A DNA stretch of 64,000 bases from Ceratopteris richardii (taxonomy: Eukaryota; Streptophyta; Polypodiopsida; Polypodiales; Pteridaceae). Of the stretch, positions 22,366-33,780 are shown in pieces. The stretch is from the NCBI GenBank assembly GCA_020310875.1, contig CM035413.1:182383118-182447117 (forward strand), in the 5' to 3' direction. Position 1 is the stretch's first letter; each line of letters starts with the position of its first letter. The notes below the pieces were generated by a model that did not search any database, had not been told where the DNA came from, and saw only the letters and a list, made by a program, of their open reading frames with translations. The position numbers and the translations under genes were made by a program.

Positions 22366-22543
22366 GGTTGGAGCTGCATAGTCTAGTGGGTGATGCTTTG
22401 AATCTGCGGGAAGAAGTCTTCAGTTCAAGTCTTGGCTGGACATGTCCATGAGATTCTCATCATGGGTGCCTCTACCTTTACCAAGTTGGTGTGTGAGAGT
22501 GTATTTTCAATTCATTGTACTCTCAAAAAAAACAAAAAAAAAA
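22366..22543 (+). mobile_element. SINE-3, tRNA-headed, shares its 3' tail with SINE-1
   Basis: The head reads like a tRNA with box A tagtctagtgggtgatgc (~22379) and box B cagttcaagtctt (~22421). The 3' end ttcattgtactctcaaaaaa ends in two A runs. The tail matches that of SINE-1 (ttccttgtactttcaaaa). I could not find a clear target duplication. Confidence 0.65.
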
Positions 22544-24941
22544 CTGCAAGGAACTCAAATCACTTGGTAGGTGGTGGATTACTGATCTGGAAACATAAGA
22601 AATGTCTCATAGCTTGCGCATATTTTTGTGTGCTGCTTGTTGACGTTGTGTAACACACTAGTCAAGTAAAAGAGCTGATATTGACGGATCTGAACTTCTC
22701 CCTCTTTCTCGGCTTTGGCGACATGTTTAAATTATGCTGAGACCCATTTCCTTGGAGAAATCACTACGTAACCCGTACATGATCTGGAGGAGTATTCAAT
22801 ACTTAATTTGGTTACGTAGTTTTAATAGACGGTTTGAATTTCTACTTGTCGGATCTGATGTTATCTAAGCTAGCCGAGCAGTAGAGCTTAATAATTTGAT
22901 GTTATCTAAGCTAGCCGAGCACGAAGATACTTTGCTTTCACTCCTTCGTCAGTATATGAAGAAGCATGGATGATTTTGCATCATGAATTTGAGCTTAATA
23001 ATTTTGATGGCACAACCCAATTTCGGTATCCGTTGTTTGATTTCTTATTTATTTATTATGAGGTTAGTTCATTTGTTCAATCTGCTACACATTGATACAT
23101 CCCATCTATAGCCCATTTTTGAACACTTGTCCACCATGCAAATGATCATCCACTTTGCACAACCACCCATATGTAGTTGACTATGGAGGGCATACCTCTT
23201 CAATGTCTTACTTATAGATGTCTTATAAGCATACCTCTATGAAGCTGTCACAAAATGCCTTTGAAATACGCTCTAGTGGAATGAAGTTCACTTATCCGTC
23301 TCTGATGCTCCATAATTTAGCAAAACACAAGTAGCGGCACCAAAGGTTTGCACTTTTAAGAAGTGGTATTCACAGTAAACCCGCATTTCAGAGTGAATTA
23401 AATAAAGGCTCGTAGAAAATGGTTTATAAATCTTGTAAACTGAGAAGAACAAATTGTATAGAGTCAAAAAGTAAAAAGAAACTTAATATGAGCTGGAAAC
23501 GTCTTAGAATGAAACTCTTTACTGCTGATATTAAACAAAAAAATATTCTAAACTCTATCAAGAATTTTCTAGAATTGGCCACTTATTTGCACGGTGAAGG
23601 AAGATATGTAAGAATCAAGTTTGGCTGATAATATTGCCAATATGAAGGTAAAAAGCCTTAGAAAAGGTAACTACCATATATGCTCATATTGGATGGAAAG
23701 TTTTTTGATGGAAAATGATTTTCAGGTCTCATAAATGGAGAAGATGAAAATTCAAAGGTATCAGAAAATCTAAATAAAAATAAAAAAATAAATATAGGAT
23801 TTTGGTTAAGAGTACAAGAAAAATACTTAATTGAATATCTAATATTCATATTAGAAAGCTTACTTTTGCATATTTAAAGTAAAAATTTCCAAAAAATTCC
23901 AAGAAAAGGTGGGAATATAGTTTATAAGATTTGAGGAGCATCAATACAAGCTAGAAATATTCAACTAAAGTGGAAATCGTGAAAAAACTTGGAGAAGCTC
24001 GTAGGAGGTAGAAAAGTCAGTTTCAAAATGATATAGTTTCTTCTAACCAACCAGCATAGGACCAACCATTGAGCTTTTGGAGAGTCAAATAGACCATGTC
24101 ATTAGTGCAATAAAATCCACTATGTACTCTGGAGCATCAAGAAGAAAGAGTCGACACTAAATAGATAGGTTTGCGCATTGACTATCTCAAAAAACTTGTT
24201 ATGTTTGGATGAAACAATCAAATTCAAATGCTGACAGTAGCAAGCATGTTACAATCAGAAACACTCCTTTTGGAGGAATATTATACATAGTGTTGAGCTT
24301 CTAAATGCACAAGAGTAAAAATAATAAGCAAGATATGCTTCTAGAATAGACCTAACACTCAATAGAGGTACCCTTGATTTTTTAGGGCTTCATAGGGATA
24401 GATCCCAAGAGAGTAAAATTGGGATTTCTCAAAATCTACCAAACCAAATGCTTGAAAACTTTGTACACATAAATTAGATAATGAGAACGTTCCAATGAGT
24501 GCCTGGTCATTCAATTTGGAGCTCTGTAGAGAGAGAATCAGCCTCTACAAGTTCAATGTTGTTGAAAAAGATGGTGAAGAGAAATGAAGGAGCAACAGAA
24601 TGATGACCCAAAGTGTATGTATATTGCTTCAATGTAATTTACAAGTGATTTGAAGTCTTTATATATACTTTTGAAGTGTTCCACGACTTCTCAAAGTGGA
24701 ATTTGAATTTGAATCAAGGCAGGATAGGTTATTGAAGAGAATCAACTCACTTTCCTATAATATAGGAAAAGTGAAGATCTAATCTGATCTACTTTTTGGT
24801 GATTGATTTTAAGGCTCAACCACCTCAAATTTGTGGAATTTGAGCTCTCCTTTTACAAGTGTGAAGCTCTAGGCTTTTAAATTGCTAAATGATGCATAAA
24901 GAATTGTTATGAAGAATACCAATGAAATAAATATTGATGAA
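22544..24941. other. No recognisable gene
   Basis: Low-complexity AT-rich DNA. A ~45-bp tandem duplication (gatgttatctaagctagccgagca at ~22858 and ~22898) is present. No ORF is convincing and I see no transposon ends up to the CACTA terminus at 24942. Confidence 0.5.
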
Positions 24942-25290
24942 CACTACAAGGAATACAGGCGCATAGCGACGATTAAGACGACACAATTTCGTCACGATAA
25001 AATTGCAAAATGCATCGCAATGAGCGTCGTGCGTGAACCGCCGATTAAACGACCAATAAAACGAGGTTCTCTTCGACGTACTGTGCGACAGGGTGTGCGA
25101 CGCTCGCATAGAGCGTCGGTAAGGTGACGATTTCAAAAAGCGTCACATAAGCGATGCTAAAAAGTGTAGCATAAGCGACGCTAAAAAGTGTTGCATAAGC
25201 GATGCTAAATAATGTCACTTATGTGATGCCAATTCCAGTGGTTTTTACGACGTGTTACCATCGCTTATATGACGGTCTATTGACGAAAAA
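24942..25290. repeat. CACTA left terminus and subterminal repeats
   Basis: After CACTACAAGG come repeated units such as cataagcgatgctaaaaagtg, cataagcgacgctaaaaagtg and cacttatgtgatgcc in both orientations. GC content and the cgacg words stand out against the AT-rich flanks. Such arrays bind the accessory transposase in known CACTA systems. Confidence 0.72.
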
Positions 25291-25297
25291 AAATTAA

Positions 25298-25357
25298 AAC
25301 GTTGGAGGCTCTTCGATCGGCATTTTCACGCATCTGATCGAAGAGCTCTCCAACGTT
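25298..25357. other. Near-perfect hairpin inside the CACTA left end
   Basis: aacgttggaggctcttcgatc (25298) pairs with gatcgaagagctctccaacgtt (ending 25357): one bulged base and one mismatch near the loop, loop about 13 nt. It sits between the subterminal array and a CT-rich tract that precedes the first exon. Confidence 0.75.
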
Positions 25358-25404
25358 CGCAATTGCTCTATGCTTACGAGCTGAAACAAGTATATGCAGA
25401 ATTG

Positions 25405-25521
25405 TTGTTTTGCCTACGCTCTCTCTTATTGTCTCTCTTTGTCTCTATTTCTCTCTTTCTACATCTTTCTCTCTTTGAACTCTCTCTCTCTCTCTCTCTC
25501 TCATTTCTCTCTTTATTGCAG
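25405..25521 (+). repeat. CT-rich tract upstream of the first plus-strand exon
   Basis: Interrupted (tctctctt)n with a 20-bp (CT)n core (about 25481-25502) that ends in ctttattgcag, a good splice acceptor. It may serve as promoter/5' leader or as a long polypyrimidine tract. Confidence 0.6.
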
Positions 25522-25551
25522 GTTATTCAAGAAGCTAACCAAGCAAAAAGT

Positions 25552-26375
25552 ATGGCTAACTATTGTAAGTACAATTTCTATTCTTTGTATATCATTTGAA
25601 TTGTGTTATTTTCATTAGATAGCATACTCACACTTATTGATATGCACTTATACACATACATGATGAAGATGCACTTTCACAAATATACACATATACACAT
25701 GCACATACACACACATATATACACACAGATACATGTGCACATACACTTAGATATACACACACATACACATGCATATGCACAAAATTTTCTACAACCACAT
25801 AAAAAAACTTACATGCATGCATTATTGCATATATATATACACATACACACATTAACATATATGTAAATACATGTATATGCACATCCACATGCATGCACAT
25901 GGATGCAATTGGAAATGCATCCACATACACATGCATGTTTGATAGATATACACATGCATATACATACATTATACACATATATACACATATATACAAATAT
26001 ATACACACATATATATGCACATACGTACACACACATATACACATGCACACACACATGCACATACATACATATACACATATACATGCACATACACACATAT
26101 ACACATAGAGTTACACATATACATGCACATACATATACACACACATACACATGCACATGCACATACATACATATACACACACATACACATGCACATACAT
26201 ACATATACACACACATACATATACACTTACGTACACACATACGAATGAATTATATAATTAAAGTATTAAAACACATGCTTAATATAAACAATAATAACAA
26301 TCAATAGAACAAAACTCTTCATTACTTAATACCATACACACAATTCAAAACATAACTGAAATGAAAAATATATAG

Positions 26376-26420
<45 letters not shown>

Positions 26421-29201
26421 ATGTAAATACATATAATCCAATGTCATAATCAACTAGAATCCTAATCATCATCATCATCATCATCAACAACAACAGCATC
26501 ATGATCATCCTGATCATCCTCATCCTCATCATCATGATCACCCTGTGACGATCGAGATCGTCCCTCATGTGTCTGTCTCTCCACCTCATCCATATCTACC
26601 TCTCCATAATACTCTTGAATTACATATAACAAACATAAATAAGTAAAAGAATTAAACCATTCATAAAAATAAAATAATTATATGAAATTTAATAATACTC
26701 ACAAAGGCATCCGGATGATCTCGCATATACTCGCTCAAATGCGGATATCCAAAATGTGTAGCATACTCAATCTCATGTTTCATAGGATATCGGCCATAAT
26801 CCTTTCGCTGCATTGAAACAAATAAAAAAGATTAGTTGCTTGCATTTTAACTAAAATAAAAATATACTCACAATAACACATATACTTACAAATGTAGCTA
26901 CAAAACCATTATGGCCCATTTGGCCTAGGTGCAATGTGTGGCCTGACTCCACTCTCTAATTTGCAGCAGCCTGTTTATTTAAGAAAAAAGAAATACATAA
27001 ATTAAATGTAAAAAATTACTAAAATATATGAAAATTATAAATATAAACTATTATTTTGTGTACCTTTTGCTGAGGAAATGACTCTTGAAGACATAGCTAT
27101 CTATGAAAAAACTACCACATCTCAGGTGGTATGTTAGGTCACCTCTGATTTCTTTCCACCATACAATATCTCCTGTTAATTTAATCTCAAACAGAAAAAA
27201 AAACAGAATACATACACATATATACATGCAAACATATATGCATACATATATGTATACATATACACATATACATACATATAACATAAACACACATATACAT
27301 ATCCACATATATACGTACACACACATGCATGCATATACACTCATTCATACAAAATACATGCATTTATCCCACAATAATGTGTATTTGTGTATATGTGAAT
27401 ATGTGTGTATGTGTAAATGTGTATATGTGAATATGTGTGTATGTGTAAATATGTATATGTAAATTTTTTGTGTATGTAAATAATCAGATTATTAATATCA
27501 AATACCATTATTTGTAGATTCTGATCAATCAGATGGAACTCCACCACCGTCTCCTCATCGTGCAACGACTATATACTGTAATTATATCAAACATTTAATT
27601 TTAAATATATTTGATGGATACATAACTTATATATTTTTTTGTTTCTTATTAAAATCAGATTTTGATCAATCAGAGGGTACTCCACCACCTCCTACCCATG
27701 CAATGACTTCACATGTGTCCTCCGATAGGAATTATGATGAATTTTACTATCAAGAGCATATTATATGTTATGGCATGTATCGAAGACCACGATTGGAATG
27801 TATTGAACATGAGGCAGAGTATGGTACTTTTGAGCGTGCACCATCACTTGGTCAACGTGATAATGCTTGGGTATGTATTTTTTATATAAATTAATGTCAT
27901 TATTTTATTTAAAAACCATATACAAAATCAAATTACTATTGATATACATGAATACTTGCTCGATGATGATGATGATGATAATTTTTCTCATAATGTTAAT
28001 ATACCTCGTACACGTCATGGACTTGTTGTTCATCAATTACAAGCAGAGGTTTCTAGAAATCCTCTACCTCCTTGTTTAGAGACTGAAACGGCTAGAGATT
28101 ATCCATTGCCAACTCGTGATTGTTCTTTAGTACAAACATATGATAGAAGAAGATATGGAGGATGGAATAGAGGACCACTTCCTTTAGATGGAGAGGTTTT
28201 CAACTTTTGGGGTAATCGCTATATGATTGCTTCATCCACTATTACTAATGCTGGTCATGGTCTCTTTATTGTAGAGGATTTGTATGTGCCTCCGAACTCT
28301 GAAGTCACTCTTATGTCATTTTGTGGTCCTATATATGGATGGGGAGATTGGCATCGACTTTCACATTATGTTCAAAGCATGAGTACTTATGGAATATGCT
28401 TGAACGCAGCATCCCTTACTAGTAGAAGGATTTTATATGCGGAAAATGAAAGATTATATATTGATGGAAGACCTTACACACATGGAAATATAGCAGGTTT
28501 AATCTATAGTAGTCAAGGATTACATAATAGTTCAAGGACTGATTGCACATTTGAGGAGCGTGAAAATAGTCATGAATCACCATACATGAGTAGAGATGTA
28601 TCAAGATACATAGTTGTCAATGCTATTACTACATTACATGTCGGTGATGAACTATTAGTGAATTATGGATGGCATAGACCTCCAAGAGCACCTTTTAGCT
28701 AGAGAGAATAAAAATTTTCTATCCATATTTAATAACTTATATACTTAATTTTATATTTAAAGTTTACTTTTTTATTCATTTATGGAATACTACTGAATTT
28801 TATTTATATGTGTAGATTCCAACGTATGATGTTGATGATATTCCTCCACACCATTCACAATTGCCAGTAAGACCTCATTTATTACAAGCTTCTATGAGGA
28901 GGCTATGCAAAAGTAATCCTGTGGAATATGCAAGGTTGAAAGATCTATATTCAAAAGACGATAAAGTACAAGATTTGTGTGACAATGATGAAGATGATGG
29001 CATGGCAAATTTTATTGAGGATTGCTATCAAAATGACAGTGAGAGCATTGATATTTCTAAAAATGAGAAATATTTTCGAGAGGAATGTCTAAAGCATGTA
29101 TATGAAGGAAGTCATTTGACACGACTAAGTGCGAGCTTACTTATTCTCAATCTTCAAAATCATTTTGGATGGAGTAATGTATCTGTTTCGACACTATTAA
29201 G
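25552..29201 (+). CDS. CACTA tnpD-like gene: leader exons plus one TNP2-type exon (model)
   Basis: Proposed exons: 25522-25564 (ATG at 25552, donor TATT|gtaagt), 27518-27577, 27659-27870 and 28816-29201. The junctions are in phase (13+60+212 coding bases = 95 codons) with no stop. The last exon contains YEGSHLTRLSASLLILNLQ and then NHFGWSNVSVSTLL, matching the block just before the catalytic core of TNP2 transposases (usual form Y-x-G-x-x-x-T-x-L-S-A). It ends at AAG|gtaatt. The catalytic exons expected downstream are absent; only satellite and an acidic scrap (~30210-30345) follow. The N-terminal exons show no domain I know. Exon 2 and exon 3 both begin with a DQSxGTPPP repeat. Confidence 0.5.
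25620..26250. repeat. (ACAT/ACAC)n compound microsatellite
   Basis: Interrupted acatacacatgcacatat-type repeats fill the first intron of the plus-strand model. Long open frames here (His/Thr/Tyr repeats) are artefacts of the dinucleotide. Confidence 0.95.
26378..26419. repeat. (TA)n microsatellite
   Basis: About 42 bp of uninterrupted TA. Confidence 0.95.
27205..27475. repeat. (ACAT)n then (GTGTAT)n microsatellites
   Basis: Two adjoining tracts of opposite strand bias (acatatac.. then gtgtatatgtg..) lie between the opposite-strand exons. Confidence 0.9.
27890..28702 (+). CDS. SET-domain-like ORF within the CACTA element
   Basis: This frame is open from 27890 to TAG at 28700-28702 with no ATG before the domain, so it is probably an exon. 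An in-phase acceptor (caagcagag|GTT, exon from 28049) would join it to the leader exon ending at 27870. SET-like features in order: NAGHGLFIVEDLYVPPNSEV with FCGPIYG (the G-x-G-L-F-x-x-x-D-I block), GNIAGLIYSSQGLHN where the N-H-S motif normally lies (the key Asn-His is not conserved), and VNAITTLHVGDELLVNYGW (matches x-x-I-x-x-G-E-E-L-x-x-x-Y-G). An Asp run (DDDDDD) lies upstream. Histone-lysine methyltransferase activity is known for the family, but the degraded Asn-His makes activity here doubtful. It could be a captured host fragment or an element-borne domain. Confidence 0.55.
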   Translation: MNVIILFKNHIQNQITIDIHEYLLDDDDDDNFSHNVNIPRTRHGLVVHQLQAEVSRNPLPPCLETETARDYPLPTRDCSLVQTYDRRRYGGWNRGPLPLDGEVFNFWGNRYMIASSTITNAGHGLFIVEDLYVPPNSEVTLMSFCGPIYGWGDWHRLSHYVQSMSTYGICLNAASLTSRRILYAENERLYIDGRPYTHGNIAGLIYSSQGLHNSSRTDCTFEERENSHESPYMSRDVSRYIVVNAITTLHVGDELLVNYGWHRPPRAPFS

Positions 29202-29499
29202 GTAATTTTCAATTTTCTATCTATTTATATAGATATGCATAAATATATATATATATAAATACATGCATATATAAACATACACATAATATACATGAATGCA
29301 TACACACATATAAACATACACACACATATAGACACATACACATGTTATGAGAGTAAGGTCAAATTATACATACCTGTATCGAATGAAGATGTTTTGTCCA
29401 TCTAGCCTTTAAAATTTTCCACCCAACCTTTAGAATCTTCTTGACACATATGTTTCTCTTATTTTAGTCGACCTAATACATGTGCTTCTAATTATATAA

Positions 29500-29805
29500 A
29501 TATTAAATAGCAGTTACCAAGGAAGGTATTAAGCCACATGTAAAATGGGAGGAGCAAATTTATCTTGAAGATTTTGAAGGATGGAAAAATAATTTTAAAG
29601 GATGGGCGAACAAAAAGTGTCCATTCAATGCAAGTTTTTATTCTTACTTTAGATAAGGTAAGAACAAGAACTTGAATTGAATGGACACTTTTTGTCCGCC
29701 CATCTTTTAAAACTATTGATGCATCTTTCAAAATATTCATGAAAAATTTGATCCTCCCATTTTACATATGACTAAATACCTTCCTTGGTAACCGCTATTT
29801 AATAT
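29500..29805. mobile_element. Foldback element (MITE-like), ~150-bp arms
   Basis: The left arm starts atattaaatagcagttacc and the right arm ends ggtaaccgctatttaatat. The two halves are near-complete reverse complements, meeting near 29653 with almost no loop. Matching internal blocks include aagtgtccattcaat/attgaatggacactt and taaaatgggagga/tcctcccatttta. The RNA would form a ~150-bp hairpin. Confidence 0.85.
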
Positions 29806-29929
29806 ATGTAAACAGCTTAGCAAGACAGGTAATAGATTGACTATAAAATGGGAAACTGCCAGACAATTCAATGGTCTAGATATGAAAATCTACAAACCAC
29901 AATATACAAAAAACAATTAAAAATGAAAT

Positions 29930-30215
29930 CAAATATACACAACTACACATGCATACATACATATACATACATATATACAAATTCATACATACACATACAT
30001 ACATACATACATACATACATAGACATGTATACACACATACATATACATATATGCATATATATATATGCATACGTATATATACATACATATACACCTATAA
30101 AACACATACACATACATATATACATATAGACATATACGCATACGTATATATACATACATATACACCTATAAAACACATATACATACATATATACATATAG
30201 ACATACCCAGAAATA
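29930..30215. repeat. (ACAT)n compound microsatellite with a ~75-bp duplication
   Basis: catacatacatacat tracts. The block gcatacgtatatatacatac followed by atacacctataaaacacata occurs twice (~30067 and ~30138). Confidence 0.9.
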
Positions 30216-30500
30216 GATATTAATCCATCAATAGATGATGTGACTCATGAGAACATAGATTTAACAATAGAAGAAATAAATGAAATCAAGAAGGATAATG
30301 AAGATGAAACTATATTGATATCTTACCAAAATGATGGCAATAATGAAAACATATGAGCAAATTAGATAGTAGATTCTACTCTAGTTATCGATCAATAACT
30401 TGAAGCTTCTGAATGGATATCAGATAATAGATTTTTTATTAACTTGAATAACGATGAATCCTACTAGAGAGATGAAATCATGTTCTTTTAAGTTAGAACA
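30205..30500 (+). pseudogene. Acidic coding scrap, possibly a tnpD C-terminus
   Basis: A short open stretch beginning after an AG (cag|aaatagatattaatc) is rich in D, E, N and I (e.g. INPSIDDVTHENIDLTIEEI) and then meets stops from 30354. Acidic C-termini occur in TNP2 proteins, but no specific motif is visible. Confidence 0.25.
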
Positions 30501-30559
30501 TGAAGCTCGGGGGTATGCCTAATTATTTTATATATAGCTTTATCTTCGAGGAGCAATTT

Positions 30560-31110
<551 letters not shown>

Positions 31111-31370
31111 TCTACATGATGTGTATCTTTATATATATTATGATCCTCGTTGATTCGAGTAGCTATATATAGAGGCATAAGGTTGGGAGGAGAGATATCT
31201 CTCTAGTAGGACGTCGGAGGAATAGATGCAATGTGTACATATACTTCAATCATATGGCTAAAAGGTTGAATTAGAGTTTTTAAATTAGGGGTTTTAAAAC
31301 CCTAATATCAAAATTAGTGTTTTCAAATTAGGATTTTTGAAATAGAATTTATTTATTTATCTATTTATTT
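31111..31370. other. No recognisable gene
   Basis: Short spacer between two microsatellites. It contains a local duplication of aaattagg.gttttaaaa (31285-31340). Confidence 0.4.
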
Positions 31371-31850
31371 ATGTGTATGCATGTGTTGTGTATGTATGTG
31401 TATCTATATGTGCATATGCATGTGTTGTGTGTGTGTATATACGCATGTGTATATACGCATGTGTATATGTATATATGCATGTAAATATGATTATATGAGT
31501 CTATGTGTGTGTACATATGATTACGCATGTGTATGTGTATGTGAGTATGTGTATGTGAGTATGTGTATGTGAGTATGTGTATGTGTATGTGAGTATGTGT
31601 ATGTGTCTATGTGTATTGATTATATGTGTGTAATTGCATGCATGTGTATGTGTGTGTAAAAATGTGCATGTATGTGTGTGTATGTATAAATGTGCATGTA
31701 TGTGTATATGCGTGTAAATGTGCATGTATGATGTATATATGTGTGTATGCGTGTATTTGTACCTCTAGTCTCACTCTTTTCTCTCTCTCTCTCATATACA
31801 TACATACATACATAAACACACATACTCATATCCACATATATATACATAAA
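31370..31850. repeat. (TATG/TGTG)n microsatellite
   Basis: Includes an array of gtatgtgagtat units at 31540-31610 and ends in (tacata)n just before exon 3 of the minus-strand gene. Confidence 0.92.
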
Positions 31851-32589
31851 AGCAGTGCATACCGTGCATTATCGCGATGATGAGCCATAAGTGTCCGCAT
31901 CTCTTTTAGACAGCACTTATGCGACCATCCTGTCCCAAACTCTGACTCAAGTGAACTAAGTACGTATTTTTTATCCCTCTCATCATGCTCACTACAAAAA
32001 TAAAAAAAATCATGTAAATAAAACATAAGATATTTATTTCAATTTATATGTAAAATTTATACTTACTTCCATGGTAAGTGGACAAGGTGCAGGTAAGAGT
32101 CGCATAATGCCTGCATTCTTCTCTTGAACTCCAATCCATTCCCTATGTACACAATGTTCCCCTCTGGCTCTATATCGCACTCTAGTCCTAAGGTGCCTAT
32201 GCATGTCCTCATAGGAAACTCTGCTCTGCTATCATGATCTGGAGGTGGTATAGGTGTCTTGAAAATAGATATATAAAAATAAATAAAAATGTGTTATAAT
32301 ATCATTAAAAAAGTTTATGAAAAAAAAAAACATACCTATGAGGAGATAGCTGTCTTCCTGCATGTGGAGCCGTAGAAGAGCCCTCCTCTGATCACTAGGT
32401 AAGCATCCGGATCGTATAATCCAGCTCATCATCAGACATCTCTGAGTAATCATGCATGATGGCCCCTAGAGTATCAGACGAAACTCTTTCTCTCATAAGA
32501 CTTTTTATGAGAGTGATTTTCACGTTTCTCTCTCTACTAGGATCCATAATACCTAACATATAAAACAAAATGGGTTAGAAATCAATATA

Positions 32590-33749
32590 TATACATGTAC
32601 ATATGTATGTGTGTATGCATTAAGTATGTGTATGTATGCATGTGCATTATGTATGCATATGTGTGTGTATGCATGTAAGTATGTATGTATGCATATGCAT
32701 TATGTATGCATATGTATGCATATGTATGCATGTATGTGTATGTGTGTGTTGTCTCTATATGTGTGTGTATGCATATAGGTGTGTGTATGTGTGTACGTGT
32801 ATGTGTGTATGTGTGTACGTGTATGTGTGTGTGTATGTATGTATGCATGTGTATATGTGTCTATGCATCATTATGTGTGTATGTGTCTATGTGTGTATGT
32901 GTGTGTATGTGTGTGTATGTGTGTGTATGTGTGTGTGTCTATGTGTATGTGTGTGCATCTCTGAGTGTGTATGTGTTTATGCATGTGTATGTGTCTATGT
33001 GTGTGTATGTGTATGCATGTATGTATGCATATGCATGTGCATTATGTATGCATATTTGTGTGTATGTGTGTGTATGCATTATGTATGCATATATGTGTGT
33101 ATGCATGTAAGTATGTATGTATGCATATGCATATGCATTATGTATGCATGTATGTGTATGTGTGTGTATGTCTCCCTATGTGTGTGTATGCATATATGTG
33201 TGTATGCATATATGTGTGTGTATGCATATATGTGTGTGTATGTGTGTGCATGTATGTGTGTGTGTATGTGTGTATGCATGTGTATGTGTGTGTATGCATC
33301 ATTATGTGTGTATGTCTCTATGTGTCTATGTGTGTGTGTATATGTGTGTGTGTCTATGTGTATGTGTGTGCATCTATGAGTGTGTATGTGTTTATGCATG
33401 TGTATGTGTCTATGTGTGTGTATGTGTCTATGTGTGTATGTGTATGCATGTATGTATGCATATGCATGTGCATTATGTATGCATATGTGTGTGTATGTGT
33501 GTATGCATTATGTATGCATATGTGTGTGTATGCATTAAGTATGTGTATGTATGCATGTGCATTATGTATGCATGTGCATTATGTATGCATGTGCATTATG
33601 TATGCATATGTGTGTGTATGCATGTAAGTATGTATGAATGCATATGCATATGCATTATTTATACATATGTATGCATGTATGTGTATGTGTGTGTATGTCT
33701 CTCTATGTGTGTGTATGCATATATGTGTGTGTATGTGTGTATGTGTGTA

Positions 33750-33780
<31 letters not shown>

